Of a stretch of 64,000 nt of DNA, positions 41,589-50,520 are shown piece by piece (position 1 is the stretch's first letter; every line of letters begins with the position of its first letter). This stretch comes from Pseudomonas sp. Os17 (lineage in GTDB: Bacteria; Pseudomonadota; Gammaproteobacteria; Pseudomonadales; Pseudomonadaceae). The DNA is taken from NCBI RefSeq assembly GCF_001547895.1, contig NZ_AP014627.1:5645501-5709500 (forward strand), written 5' to 3'. Under the pieces are notes generated by a model. The model searched no databases. It was not told the DNA's origin and was given only the letters and a program-made list of their open reading frames with translations. A program made the position numbers and the translations under genes.

Positions 41589-41925
41589 CGACGCTACTCC
41601 ATGTGCATTATTGTTATGGCAGTACGCTCTTCTGAAGACGCTGCGGATACCGGGTCGAGCAACACCGCCCCAGGCCCAAAGTTGCGTGGCGCGAGCACCC
41701 CACAATGCTCCGTACTTCAGAAAAATCCGTGAGCGGACTATATCCAGCGGGGATTACTGCTTGATCCCTCTAAAGTGTGATTTGCAACCACCCACCGCGC
41801 TGGAACAACCCTTTGCCAAAACCGTTGAAAGACGGCGCGGTAAGAATGGCTGAAAATCTCGCGAGCACAAGACAAAGGCTTGCCGGGTAGGCATGCCGTG
41901 CCCGGGCGGGCACGGCAGAGGACGC
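41589..41925. other. Intergenic region between the AMP-ligase and DUF1302 genes
   Basis: 337 bases without a convincing gene. It should hold the DUF1302 promoter, since the gap and the hairpin at 41895-41916 make read-through from the ligase gene uncertain. I could not assign a clear -35/-10 pair. Confidence 0.6.
41895..41916 (-). terminator. Hairpin after the acyl-CoA ligase gene
   Basis: Perfect 10-bp stem GCCGTGCCCG/CGGGCACGGC with a two-base centre, ten bases after the ligase stop. There is no T run on either strand, so it may be an mRNA 3'-end stabiliser rather than a true intrinsic terminator. Confidence 0.5.
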
Positions 41926-43608
41926 TCAAAGCGTGGAGAGGAAGGTGCTGTTACTGGCTTGCCATTCGCTGATGTCGACACGGATGCGCTTCTTATCGAG
42001 CTTGCCCACGCTGGTCTTGGGAATTTCAGTAACAAGGGCGATCTGACTGGGAATCGCCCACTTGCTCAGGTGCCCCAGTTCCACGAACGGCTTCAGATGT
42101 TCCTTGAGCTCGCGGGCGCCAATGGCATGACCTTCGCGGATCACCAGCAGGGCGAACGGGCGCTCGCCCCACTGCGGATCGGCGATGCCCACCACTGCTA
42201 CTTCACGTACCGCCGCGTGACGACTGATGAGGTCTTCCAGGTCCAGGGACGAGATCCACTCGCCCCCGGTCTTGATCACGTCCTTGATCCGGTCACGGAT
42301 GTCGATCCCCCCCATGCTGTCCAGGGTCGCCACGTCACCGGTGTGCAGCCAGCCGCCGTCCCAGAGTTCGGCGCCCTTCTGCGGTTCGTTGAAATAGCCC
42401 TCGGTCAACCAGGGCGCGCGCAGCACCAGCTCGCCTTGGGACTCGCCGTCCGCCGGCAGGAACTTGCCCTCGGCATCGATGATCGCCGCCTCCACCAGCG
42501 GGCCCGGCACCCCCGCCTTGATCCGGTAAGTGGTGCGTTCGTCTTCGCTGCCCGCCATCAGCTCGTCATTGAGGTGAGCGCAGGACACCAGCGGGCCGGT
42601 TTCCGACATGCCATAGGCGGCGGTCAGCTGGATGCCCCGGGCCTTGGCCGCCTCGTACAGCGCACGGTTCAGCGCGCTGCCGCCGATGACGATCTTCCAA
42701 CCGCCGAAATCGGTGCCCTGGGCCGCCTTGGCGTTGAGCACCATCTGCAGGATGGTCGGCACGCAATGGGAGAAAGTGACCTTTTCCCGACGCCACAACT
42801 CCACCAGGTACTCCGGATCGTAGCGTCCCGGGTAGACCTGCTTGAGCCCGAGCATGGTGGCCACATAGGGCAGGCCCCAGGCGTGCACGTGGAACATCGG
42901 GGTGATGGGCATGTACACGTCGTTGGTGCCCAGCAGCCGCACACTGTCAATGCAGCCCATGATGGTGGACACCCCCATGGTGTGCAGCACCAGCTGCCGG
43001 TGGGTGAAATACACGCCCTTGGGATTGCCGGTGGTGCCGGTGGTGTAGAAGGTGGTGGCCACCGAATTCTCGTCGAAATCCTCAAAGTTGTACTGGGGAC
43101 TGGCGGCCGCCAGCAATGTCTCGTACTCCCCCACCAGGTTCGGCAGCTCGGCGGTTTTCTCCGGCGCATCGGTAAGCAGCAGGGTTTTCTCCACCGTGGT
43201 CAGGTGCCCGGCGATGGCCTGGTACAGACCGACGAACTCGCTGTTGACCAGCACGAAGCGGTCTTCGGCGTGGTTCATGGTGTAGAGGATCTGCTCCGGC
43301 GACAGGCGCACGTTGATGGTGTGGATCACCGCGCCAATCATCGGGATGGCGAACATGCACTCCAGGTAGCGATGGCTGTCCCAATCCATCACCGCCACGG
43401 TGTCGCCGGCCTTGACCCCGGCGGCGGTCAATACGTTGGCCAGGCGCGCCACGCGTTCGATCAGGGTCGGATAGGTATAGCGCAACTGATCGCGGTAGAT
43501 GATCTCGCGGGTTTTCTCGTAACGACTGCCGGACATCAGCAGCCGCTTGATCAATAGCGGGTATTGATAGGCGCCTTCGGCGGGGGGGATAACACGAGTC
43601 TGCAACAT
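41926..43608 (-). CDS. Fatty-acid--CoA ligase (AlkK-like AMP-forming enzyme)
   Basis: ANL-superfamily enzyme that activates a carboxylic acid to its acyl-CoA through an acyl-AMP. The 560-residue product has the AMP-binding loop FYTTGTTGNPKG (187-198), AYGMSETGP, the hinge region GWLHTGD ... RIKDVIKTGGEWIS, and the C-terminal catalytic lysine in SVGKLDKKRIR. It resembles AlkK-type medium-chain ligases, including the GGEWIS hinge, but chain-length preference cannot be read from sequence. Located upstream of DUF1302 and DUF1329 in the same direction. Confidence 0.92.
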   Translation of the reverse strand: MLQTRVIPPAEGAYQYPLLIKRLLMSGSRYEKTREIIYRDQLRYTYPTLIERVARLANVLTAAGVKAGDTVAVMDWDSHRYLECMFAIPMIGAVIHTINVRLSPEQILYTMNHAEDRFVLVNSEFVGLYQAIAGHLTTVEKTLLLTDAPEKTAELPNLVGEYETLLAAASPQYNFEDFDENSVATTFYTTGTTGNPKGVYFTHRQLVLHTMGVSTIMGCIDSVRLLGTNDVYMPITPMFHVHAWGLPYVATMLGLKQVYPGRYDPEYLVELWRREKVTFSHCVPTILQMVLNAKAAQGTDFGGWKIVIGGSALNRALYEAAKARGIQLTAAYGMSETGPLVSCAHLNDELMAGSEDERTTYRIKAGVPGPLVEAAIIDAEGKFLPADGESQGELVLRAPWLTEGYFNEPQKGAELWDGGWLHTGDVATLDSMGGIDIRDRIKDVIKTGGEWISSLDLEDLISRHAAVREVAVVGIADPQWGERPFALLVIREGHAIGARELKEHLKPFVELGHLSKWAIPSQIALVTEIPKTSVGKLDKKRIRVDISEWQASNSTFLSTL

Positions 43609-43755
43609 AAGAATCCCTTTTTCTGACGGCTCGGTCGTAGCTGGAGAATACTCACTCTAGAGTTCCTGTGCGCCCGCTAAATCAGCCAAAGGGATGATTT
43701 GCAGAGCCGTACAAATACTAGCTCCAAGCCAGCATTGGTGCGGCTCTGCGTGAGA

Positions 43756-44940
43756 TCAAGCGCTCTGTCCCACCGCCGCTTCGGCCGGCGTCCGGGGAAA
43801 CGCCAGCGCGGCGGCAAAAGTCAGCGCGGCAAACCCGGCGAGGATCAGATACAGGCCGCTCAACCCCTGGCGCGGCTCCACCAGGGCAATCAACGGAATG
43901 GCCGTGGCGCTGGCACCGAACGACAGGCAGTAACGCAAGGCGAAGACCCGCGACTGCCACTGCGGCGCGACGAAGTTGGCGACCATGGCGTCATTCACCG
44001 TGACCTGGCCAAACACCACGAACATGAAGGCCGCCCCCAGCAGGATCACACTCCAGCCCTCGCTGTGGGCCATGGCCAACAGCAGTGGCGCCTGAAACAG
44101 GGTCAAGACGATAAAAGGCCACTTCAGGCTGAAGCGATGCAATACCCGGCCAATGGTCAACTGCGCCACCGCACCGAAGGCATAGGCCAGGCTGACCACC
44201 AGGCCCAGGGTCTGCGGCGAGGTGAACAGCTCGTGCAGGCGCTCCTGAAACAGCTTGGGGTAGGTCATGGTGGTGGCGTTGAACACCACCCCGCCGGTGG
44301 CCGTGGCCAGGGCCAGGACACCGAACACCAGGAACATGGAGATCTGCTGCCCGCCCTTGCCCTTCAAGCCGACGTGGGGCCGTACCGGCACCGGTTCGTC
44401 ACGCACCTGCCAGGCAAAGCCGATCCCCAGCAGGATCGCCACCGCCCCCGGCAGGATAAAAGCCGAACGCCAGCCGAACCGAGCCACGAGAAAACCGGTG
44501 ATCAGCGCCGAAAACGCCACGCCGAGATTGCCCCACATACCGTTGATGCCGATCTCCCGCCCACGATTCTGTGCATAGGCCACCAGCATGGCCGTGCCCA
44601 CCGGGTGGTAGATCGCAGCGAATACCCCCATCAGGGTCAGGCCGATCACCAACAGGGTCGGGCTGTTGCTCAGGCCGGTGAGGATCGACGCCGCGCCCAT
44701 GCCGAAGAAGAACAGCAACATCATCTGTCGTCGGCTCCAGTGGTCCCCCAGCCAGCCGGCGGGTAGCGAACAGGCGCCAAAGGCGATGAAACCGCCCAGG
44801 GACAGGCCGATCAGCGCGGCATAGTCCAGGGCAAAGGCCTGGGTCATGCCCAGCACGGCGGCGGGAAAGATCAGCATGAACATGTGATCGATGACATGGG
44901 CAGCGTTGACGTAGCGGATAACGTTTCGAGCTTGATTCAT
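43756..44940 (-). CDS. MFS transporter
   Basis: Major facilitator of 394 residues with about twelve membrane segments. The loop 2-3 motif appears as GWLGDHWSRRQ (about residues 58-68), and AAIYHPVGTAMLVAYA resembles the HP motif of fosmidomycin-resistance-type (Fsr) transporters. Start at ATG 44940. It is divergent from an AraC-family gene across an 85-base gap, the usual layout for an exporter under a dedicated regulator. The substrate is not predictable. Confidence 0.88.
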   Translation of the reverse strand: MNQARNVIRYVNAAHVIDHMFMLIFPAAVLGMTQAFALDYAALIGLSLGGFIAFGACSLPAGWLGDHWSRRQMMLLFFFGMGAASILTGLSNSPTLLVIGLTLMGVFAAIYHPVGTAMLVAYAQNRGREIGINGMWGNLGVAFSALITGFLVARFGWRSAFILPGAVAILLGIGFAWQVRDEPVPVRPHVGLKGKGGQQISMFLVFGVLALATATGGVVFNATTMTYPKLFQERLHELFTSPQTLGLVVSLAYAFGAVAQLTIGRVLHRFSLKWPFIVLTLFQAPLLLAMAHSEGWSVILLGAAFMFVVFGQVTVNDAMVANFVAPQWQSRVFALRYCLSFGASATAIPLIALVEPRQGLSGLYLILAGFAALTFAAALAFPRTPAEAAVGQSA

Positions 44941-45025
44941 GGCGGCACACAAGGTTGGTGGTGGTGTCGCCTATGCTAAGTTGGCTGTTTACAGCATTCC
45001 TGACAACAAAGTCATTGGATCGGAC

Positions 45026-45799
45026 ATGTTAATCAGCCACTTCCACCACGGCCCGGTGAGCGCCTATCCCCGCGACTATCCCGATGCCGCCCACCAGCAA
45101 TCCCATCGCCATCGCGAAGCGCAGTTTCTCTACGCCGCCTGCGGCACCATGCGCGTGGTCACCGCCCAGGGCGCCTGGGTCATTCCGCCAACCCGCGCGG
45201 TGTGGATTCCGCCCCTGGTGGAACATGAAATCTTCATGGTCGGCGAGGTCCGCATGCGCTCCTTGTTCATTGCCGCGCATCTGTCTCCGCCGTCCTTGCA
45301 ACAGTGCTGTGTGCTGGCGGTGACACCCCTGCTGCGGGAGCTGATCCTGCGAGCGGTGCAAGGACCGGAGCAGGCGGAAAATCCGCTGATCCAGCAACTG
45401 ATGCTGGAAGAGATCGCCGGCCTGGAAAACCTGCCCCTGCACATTCCCATGCCCCAGGACCGGCGCCTGCAGAGCATCTGCCGAACCCTGCTGCAGACCC
45501 CGGACCATCCCCACACCCTGGAAGACTGGGCGCAGCAGGTCGGCGCCAGTTCGCGAACCCTGGCGCGGCTGTTTCAACAGCAGGTGCGGATGAATTTCAA
45601 TGCCTGGCGCCAGCAACTGCGCCTGATGGAAGCCCTGCCACGCCTGCTCGCCGGGGAAAGCGTGCACAGCGTGGCCGACTCGTTGGGATACGGCAGCGCC
45701 CGGGCCTTCAGCGCGATGTTCTGCCGCTTGCTGGGGGATACGCCACGGCATTACGTGGCGACCCTGAACCAGCTCAGCGCACTCAATGCATCTCGGTGA
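45026..45799 (+). CDS. AraC-family transcriptional regulator with cupin domain
   Basis: Regulator of 257 residues, starting at ATG 45026. An N-terminal cupin-like sensor domain (HRHREAQFLYAACGTMRVVTA, then WVIPPTRAVWIPP) is followed by a C-terminal AraC double helix-turn-helix (about 155-250; SLGYGSARAFSAMFCRLLG). This architecture resembles NimR (YeaM) of E. coli, which controls the divergent exporter gene nimT. Here it is divergent from an MFS gene, its likely target. Its 3' end overlaps the convergent LysE-family gene by 17 bases. Confidence 0.9.
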   Translation: MLISHFHHGPVSAYPRDYPDAAHQQSHRHREAQFLYAACGTMRVVTAQGAWVIPPTRAVWIPPLVEHEIFMVGEVRMRSLFIAAHLSPPSLQQCCVLAVTPLLRELILRAVQGPEQAENPLIQQLMLEEIAGLENLPLHIPMPQDRRLQSICRTLLQTPDHPHTLEDWAQQVGASSRTLARLFQQQVRMNFNAWRQQLRLMEALPRLLAGESVHSVADSLGYGSARAFSAMFCRLLGDTPRHYVATLNQLSALNASR

Positions 45800-46412
45800 A
45801 GGCCAGTTTCACGCCGATGGCGATCAGCACCGCGCCCATGGTGCGGTCGAACCAATGGCCCATGCGGGCGAAGCCGGCACGAACCCGCTGCTGGCTGAAC
45901 AGCAGCGCCACCAGGCAGAACCAGAGCGCGGTCGCCACCGCCAGGTACACCCCGTAACCGGCCTGGATCGCCAGGGGCGTGTGCGGGTTGATCACCACCG
46001 TGAACAGCGAGAGGAAGAACAGGGTCGCCTTGGGATTCAGGCCATTGGTGACAAAACCCGAGGTGAAGGCTCCGCGGGCGGTCCGCACCCCGGCTTCCTT
46101 GTGCAGATCGTCCGCCGCCGGCTTGACCGGTTGGGCGCGCAGGGCCTTGAAGCCGATGTACAGCAAGTAGGCGGCCGCCAGCCACTTCAGGGCGTTGAAC
46201 AGCACGATGGATTGGGAAACGATCAGGCCGATCCCCAGCAGTGAGTAACCCACGTGCAGGAAGATCGCGCAGCCCACGCCCAGAGCGGTCCAGGTGCCGG
46301 CTCGACGGCCGTGGGTCACGCTTTCGCGCACCACCACGGCGAAATCCGGGCCGGGGCTGGCCACCGCCAGCAAGTGGATCAGGGCAACGGTCAAGAACTC
46401 GGTGAGGTACAT
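45783..46412 (-). CDS. LysE/RhtB-family amino acid exporter
   Basis: Inner-membrane exporter of 209 residues with about six hydrophobic segments. The family motif VASPGPDFAVVVRESV is near residue 17, and FVTNGLNPKATLFFLSLF near residue 120. RhtB-type members export threonine, homoserine lactone or similar amino acids; the substrate here is not known. It is divergent from the downstream hydroxyacid dehydrogenase and convergent, with a 17-base overlap, on the AraC gene. Confidence 0.9.
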   Translation of the reverse strand: MYLTEFLTVALIHLLAVASPGPDFAVVVRESVTHGRRAGTWTALGVGCAIFLHVGYSLLGIGLIVSQSIVLFNALKWLAAAYLLYIGFKALRAQPVKPAADDLHKEAGVRTARGAFTSGFVTNGLNPKATLFFLSLFTVVINPHTPLAIQAGYGVYLAVATALWFCLVALLFSQQRVRAGFARMGHWFDRTMGAVLIAIGVKLAFTEMH

Positions 46413-46496
46413 GCAGGCTCCTGTGTATGTCTAATTATTTCATCTGTTAGGCTCGGCAGATTACGCCTTAGATCCCCCGTGCAAAAGGTACAGTTC

Positions 46497-47462
46497 ATGA
46501 CCAACAATCGCCGCGCCGTCTTTCTCGATCACAGCTCGCTGGACCTGGGCGACCTGGACCTGAGTGCGCTGCACGACTGTTTCAGCCCCCTGCAAGTGCA
46601 TGCCCACACCCGCGCGGAGCAGGTGATCGAGCGCCTGCAAGGCGCCCAGGTGGTCATCAGCAACAAGGTCGCTCTGAGTGCCGAAACCCTGGCGGCCTGC
46701 CCCGATCTGCAACTGATCCTGGTGGCCGCCACCGGCACCAACAATGTCGATCTGAACGCGGCCCGCCAGCAGGGCATCCGGGTCAGCAACTGCCAGGGCT
46801 ACGGCACGCCATCGGTGGCCCAGCACACCCTGATGCTGCTGCTCAATCTCGCCACTCGGGTGGCCGACTACCAAGAGGCCGTGGCCGCCGGCCGCTGGCA
46901 GCAGGCCAAGCAGTTCTGCCTGCTGGACTTCCCCATCATCGAACTCGCGGGCAAGACCCTCGGCCTGCTGGGCAACGGCGAACTGGGCAGCGCCGTGGCG
47001 CGCCTGGCCGAAGCCTTTGGCATGCGCGTGGTCTTGGGGCAGATACCCGGACGCCCGGCTCGAGCGGACCGCCTGCCGCTGGAGGAACTGCTGCCACAAG
47101 TGGATGCCCTGACCCTGCACTGCCCACTCAACGAACACACCCGAAACTTTATCGGTGCCCGGGAGCTGGCCCTGCTCAAGCCCGGTGCCCTGGTGGTCAA
47201 CACCGCTCGCGGCGGCCTGATCGACGAACAGGCCCTGGCCGATGCACTGCGCAGCGGCCATCTGGGCGGCGCGGCCACCGACGTGCTGAGCGTCGAACCG
47301 CCGGTGGCCGGCAACCCCCTGCTGGCCCGTGATATCCCGCGCCTGATCGTGACCCCGCACAACGCCTGGGGCAGCCGCGAAGCCCGCCAGCGGATCGTCG
47401 GCCAACTGACGGAAAATGCCCGAGCCTTCTTCAGTGGCACCCCGCTGCGGGTCGTGAGTTGA
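46497..47462 (+). CDS. hprA: D-2-hydroxyacid dehydrogenase (hydroxypyruvate reductase-like)
   Basis: NAD(P)-dependent reductase of 321 residues from ATG 46497. The dinucleotide fold has the GNGELG loop (LGLLGNGELGSAVARL, about residue 152 onward). The catalytic arginine is in VVNTARGGLID, the acid in TDVLSVEPP and the histidine in TPHNAWGS. It fits the glycerate dehydrogenase/hydroxypyruvate reductase branch, and hprA is the name used at this position next to rsmC in Pseudomonas. Substrate among glyoxylate, hydroxypyruvate and related acids is not proved. Confidence 0.88.
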   Translation: MTNNRRAVFLDHSSLDLGDLDLSALHDCFSPLQVHAHTRAEQVIERLQGAQVVISNKVALSAETLAACPDLQLILVAATGTNNVDLNAARQQGIRVSNCQGYGTPSVAQHTLMLLLNLATRVADYQEAVAAGRWQQAKQFCLLDFPIIELAGKTLGLLGNGELGSAVARLAEAFGMRVVLGQIPGRPARADRLPLEELLPQVDALTLHCPLNEHTRNFIGARELALLKPGALVVNTARGGLIDEQALADALRSGHLGGAATDVLSVEPPVAGNPLLARDIPRLIVTPHNAWGSREARQRIVGQLTENARAFFSGTPLRVVS

Positions 47463-47492
47463 TAAACTTCGCCACTTTTTTCGGGGGCGACC

Positions 47493-48491
47493 ATGGACAC
47501 ACGCAGCGAAGTACTGTTACGCCAGGCTCAGTTGTTTCAAGGCTCACTGCTGCTGGCCGGCCTGGCCGCGGATGATCTGCTGGGCCGCCTGCCCAACGCC
47601 CGGGGCTGGAGCTGGCACGCCGGCGACCACGCGGCCCTGGAGGCACGCTTTCCCGGGCGCTGCCACTTCGGCGTAGCCGCGCCGACCGAGGCCTTCGACA
47701 GCGCCGTGCTGTTTCTGCCCAAATCCAAGGACCTGACCGACTACCTGCTCAATGCCCTGGCCTCGCGCCTGGCCGGGCGCGAGCTGTACCTGGTGGGCGA
47801 GAAGCGCAGCGGCGTGGAAAGCGCCGCCAAGCAACTCAACCCCTTCGGCAAACCGCGCAAGCTCGACAGCGCGCGCCACTGCCAACTGTGGCAGGTCACG
47901 GTCGCCAACGCTCCCGAACCGGTGGCGCTGGAGAGCCTGGCCCAGGAATACCAACTGCCCCTGGCCGAAGGTCCATTGACGGTGGTCAGCCTGCCGGGAG
48001 TGTTCAGCCATGGGCGCCTGGATCGCGGCACCGCATTACTGCTGGAGCATCTGGATCACCTGCCCGCCGGTCATCTGCTGGACTTCGGCTGTGGCGCCGG
48101 GGTCCTGGGCGCCACGGTGAAACGCCGTTACCCGGACAACCGCGTGACCCTGCTGGATGTGGACGCCTTTGCCGCCGCCAGCAGTCGCCTGACCCTGGCC
48201 GCCAACGGTCTGCAAGCCGAGGTGCTGACCGGTGATGGCATCGACGCCGCGCCCATGGAATTGAACGGCATCCTGACCAATCCGCCCTTCCATACCGGGG
48301 TTCACACCGACTACCAGGCAACAGAAAACCTGCTGCGAAAAGCGAGTAAACATCTGCAAAAAGGCGGCGAACTACGGGTAGTCGCCAACAGCTTCCTGCG
48401 CTACCAACCCCTGATCGAAGAGCACCTCGGGCCGTGCGCGATCAAAGCCGAAGGCCAGGGTTTCCGGATTTACCGGGCCAAGCGCGGCTGA
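47493..48491 (+). CDS. rsmC: 16S rRNA (guanine(1207)-N(2))-methyltransferase RsmC
   Basis: Methyltransferase that modifies G1207 of 16S rRNA in the 30S subunit. The 332-residue product has two related Rossmann-like halves. Only the C-terminal one keeps the SAM-binding motif [13 protein letters not shown] (about residues 191-203) and the catalytic NPPFHTG (about 268-274). The N-terminal half serves as a chaperone-like module in E. coli. It lies 30 bases after hprA. Confidence 0.94.
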   Translation: MDTRSEVLLRQAQLFQGSLLLAGLAADDLLGRLPNARGWSWHAGDHAALEARFPGRCHFGVAAPTEAFDSAVLFLPKSKDLTDYLLNALASRLAGRELYLVGEKRSGVESAAKQLNPFGKPRKLDSARHCQLWQVTVANAPEPVALESLAQEYQLPLAEGPLTVVSLPGVFSHGRLDRGTALLLEHLDHLPAGHLLDFGCGAGVLGATVKRRYPDNRVTLLDVDAFAAASSRLTLAANGLQAEVLTGDGIDAAPMELNGILTNPPFHTGVHTDYQATENLLRKASKHLQKGGELRVVANSFLRYQPLIEEHLGPCAIKAEGQGFRIYRAKRG

Positions 48492-48547
48492 GACGGTTTT
48501 TCGCAAACAAGGCTTGCCGAATGGATTTTGCCTAGGCAGAATCCGCT

Positions 48548-48746
48548 CCGTCCTAGGGGAGTAGTCTCCCACGAGCGCCACGCTCGTCCGGCATGCGTCA
48601 ACATACTTGGTCCTCAGACCATGGCGCATGCGACCCAAGAGTCCGCACAGACGGACCGCAGGGTTTGACAAGACCTATGACACGCACACCTTACCCGGGG
48701 CGGGAAGGCTGTACGTGTCATAGCCGTGTCGACCCGCCCCTTAGGA
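48548..48746 (+). promoter_or_regulatory. yybP-ykoY (Mn2+) riboswitch
   Basis: Leader of the TMEM165-type gene. It has the conserved elements of the yybP-ykoY class: GGGGAGTAG at 48556-48564, the GCGTCAACATAC segment near 48595-48606, and ACCCGGGG ... GGGAAGGCT at 48693-48710. The outer helix is TCCTAGGGG (48551-48559) with CCCCTTAGGA (48737-48746). This family senses manganese and commonly precedes UPF0016 genes. The AGGA ribosome site of the gene (48743-48746) is part of the outer helix, which points to control of translation. Confidence 0.88.
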
Positions 48747-48754
48747 AAACCCTG

Positions 48755-49342
48755 ATGATGCTGGATTCTCTCCTCGTTCCCACCGCAATCGTTGCCTTGG
48801 CCGAAATCGGCGACAAGACGCAACTGCTTGCCCTGATTCTTGCCGCGCGCTTTCGCAAACCCTGGCCGATCATCGCCGGCATCGTCGCCGCGACCCTGGC
48901 CAACCACGCGGCCGCCGGTGCGGTAGGTGCCTGGTTCGGCAGCTTCTTCTCCGACGCGACCCTGCACTGGATTCTGGCCGCCAGCTTCACCGCCACTGCG
49001 CTGTGGACCCTGGTACCAGACAAGATGGATGACGACGAAGCCACCACCGCCCGCAAGTTCGGGCCGTTCCTGACCACCCTGATCGCCTTCTTCCTGGCGG
49101 AAATCGGTGACAAGACCCAGGTCGCCACCGTCATGCTGGCGGCGCAATACCCGGACCTGTGGCTGGTGATCATCGGCACCACCCTGGGCATGCTGATTGC
49201 CAACGTGCCGGTGGTCCTGGCGGGCAACTTCGCCGCGGACAAACTGCCCCTGACCCTGATTCGTCGCCTGGCTGCGTCGGCCTTCTTCATCCTCGCCGTG
49301 GTGGCGGTGTACAAGGCCATGCAGATCAGCGGCTGGCTGTAA
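48755..49342 (+). CDS. TMEM165/Gdt1 (UPF0016) family cation transporter, probable Mn2+ exporter
   Basis: Inner-membrane transporter of 195 residues with six hydrophobic segments in two repeats. Each repeat carries the family signature E-x-G-D-K-T (ALAEIGDKTQ, about residues 14-23, and FLAEIGDKTQ, about 116-125). Bacterial members such as MneA export manganese, and the yybP-ykoY riboswitch directly upstream supports this strongly. ATG 48755 is chosen over the ATG at 48758 by spacing from AGGA. Calcium or proton exchange remains possible. Confidence 0.92.
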   Translation: MMLDSLLVPTAIVALAEIGDKTQLLALILAARFRKPWPIIAGIVAATLANHAAAGAVGAWFGSFFSDATLHWILAASFTATALWTLVPDKMDDDEATTARKFGPFLTTLIAFFLAEIGDKTQVATVMLAAQYPDLWLVIIGTTLGMLIANVPVVLAGNFAADKLPLTLIRRLAASAFFILAVVAVYKAMQISGWL

Positions 49343-49348
49343 ACGAAA

Positions 49349-49399
49349 TCGCCGGCAAACCGACTCCCACACAACCTGTAGGAGCCGGCTTGCCGGCGA
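49349..49399. repeat. REP-type inverted repeat
   Basis: Imperfect palindrome: TCGCCGGCAAACCGACTCC on the left and GGAGCCGGCTTGCCGGCGA on the right, around a 13-base centre. Same GGCTTGCCGGCGA core as at 23092-23132 and 63436-63482. Lies between convergent genes. Confidence 0.85.
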
Positions 49400-49426
49400 A
49401 AGCGTCAGCGACAATGAAGCGATGGA

Positions 49427-50245
49427 TCAGGACTTCTTGGCCTGCTGATACAACGGCATCACCTTGGGAATCGCCGCCTGCAACGAAGCGATTCGGCTGC
49501 TGGAAGCCGGGTGAGTGCTCATGAACTCAGGCGGCGCCGAACCACCCGCCGCCTGGCCCATCTTGTTCCACAGGCTGATGGCGGCATTCGGGTTGTAACC
49601 GGCACGCGCGGCCAGCTCTAGGCCGATCAGGTCCGCCTCGTTTTCGTTCTCGCGGCTGTTGGGCAGGGTCATCAGCAAATTCACGCCGTTATCCCCCAGG
49701 GCAACGGTTTCCTGCGACACCCCGAACAGGGTAGCGATCTGCTTGCCGGCACCGACCGCGTACTGCTTGGACATGGCCTCGCGACCATGCTCGCGCAGGG
49801 CGTGGGCAATCTCGTGGCCCATGACCGCGGCGATTTCATCGTCGGTCAGTTTGAGTTTTTCGATCAGGCCGGAGTAGAAAATGATCTTGCCGCCAGGACC
49901 GCAGTTGGCGTTGAGCTCGTCGCTCTTGATCAGATTGACTTCCCACTTCCACTGCGCGCAGTCGGGGCGGAAAGTCGGGGCCTGGGCGATCAGCCGGTCA
50001 GCGATGACCTGCAGGCGCTTGGCATTGGCACTGGTCTTGTCCAGCACGCCCTGGCTGCTGGCCTCACCCAGGGTCTCCTGGTAGGACTGGGCGTAGGACT
50101 GATTGACCTCGGCACTGGACACCATGCTGAACATGGACTGCTTGCGATCCACACCCACCACGCCACCGCTGGTGGTATTGACCGTTTCACAACCGGTCAG
50201 GAGAACGGCAGCGCTCAGTGCACACACCAGTAACGACTTCTTCAT
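49427..50245 (-). CDS. M48-family metalloprotease lipoprotein (LoiP/YggG-like)
   Basis: Outer-membrane lipoprotein protease of 272 residues. The lipobox is LTGC (cysteine 19). The zinc site is HEIAH (144-148) with the third ligand in NENEAD (glutamate 203). A conserved THPASSSRIASL segment follows near the end. It resembles E. coli LoiP, which works in periplasmic quality control. ATG 50245 is chosen because GGAGG is seven bases away; the ATG at 50248 is also possible. Confidence 0.92.
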   Translation of the reverse strand: MKKSLLVCALSAAVLLTGCETVNTTSGGVVGVDRKQSMFSMVSSAEVNQSYAQSYQETLGEASSQGVLDKTSANAKRLQVIADRLIAQAPTFRPDCAQWKWEVNLIKSDELNANCGPGGKIIFYSGLIEKLKLTDDEIAAVMGHEIAHALREHGREAMSKQYAVGAGKQIATLFGVSQETVALGDNGVNLLMTLPNSRENENEADLIGLELAARAGYNPNAAISLWNKMGQAAGGSAPPEFMSTHPASSSRIASLQAAIPKVMPLYQQAKKS

Positions 50246-50520
50246 CATGAAACCTCCCTGAAAACATGGCGCGTATCCTAAGGGCGGAACTGTATCCGCG
50301 CCAGATGCAAAACACCCATTGAGTCGCATTTCAGATACCGCTGGGTCGTTGAAGGAAAAAATTCACAGTTCGCTCCAGGCCGCCAGCGGCCCGCGACCCC
50401 CCCCCTCCAATAGCGACATGCATCACTCTGAAAGAGTCATTTGTGCACTCAAGGCTAATGACCCGCGAGGCTGCTGCCGATACAGCACGGCAGACCTCAA
50501 TTCCTGCGCCCGGAGCCTCT

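Noticed and set aside
45026..45799. Naming the AraC/MFS pair nimR/nimT
   Set aside because: The regulator resembles NimR, but the transporter looks more like the fosmidomycin-resistance type than the CynX/NimT type, so transferring the names would be unsafe.
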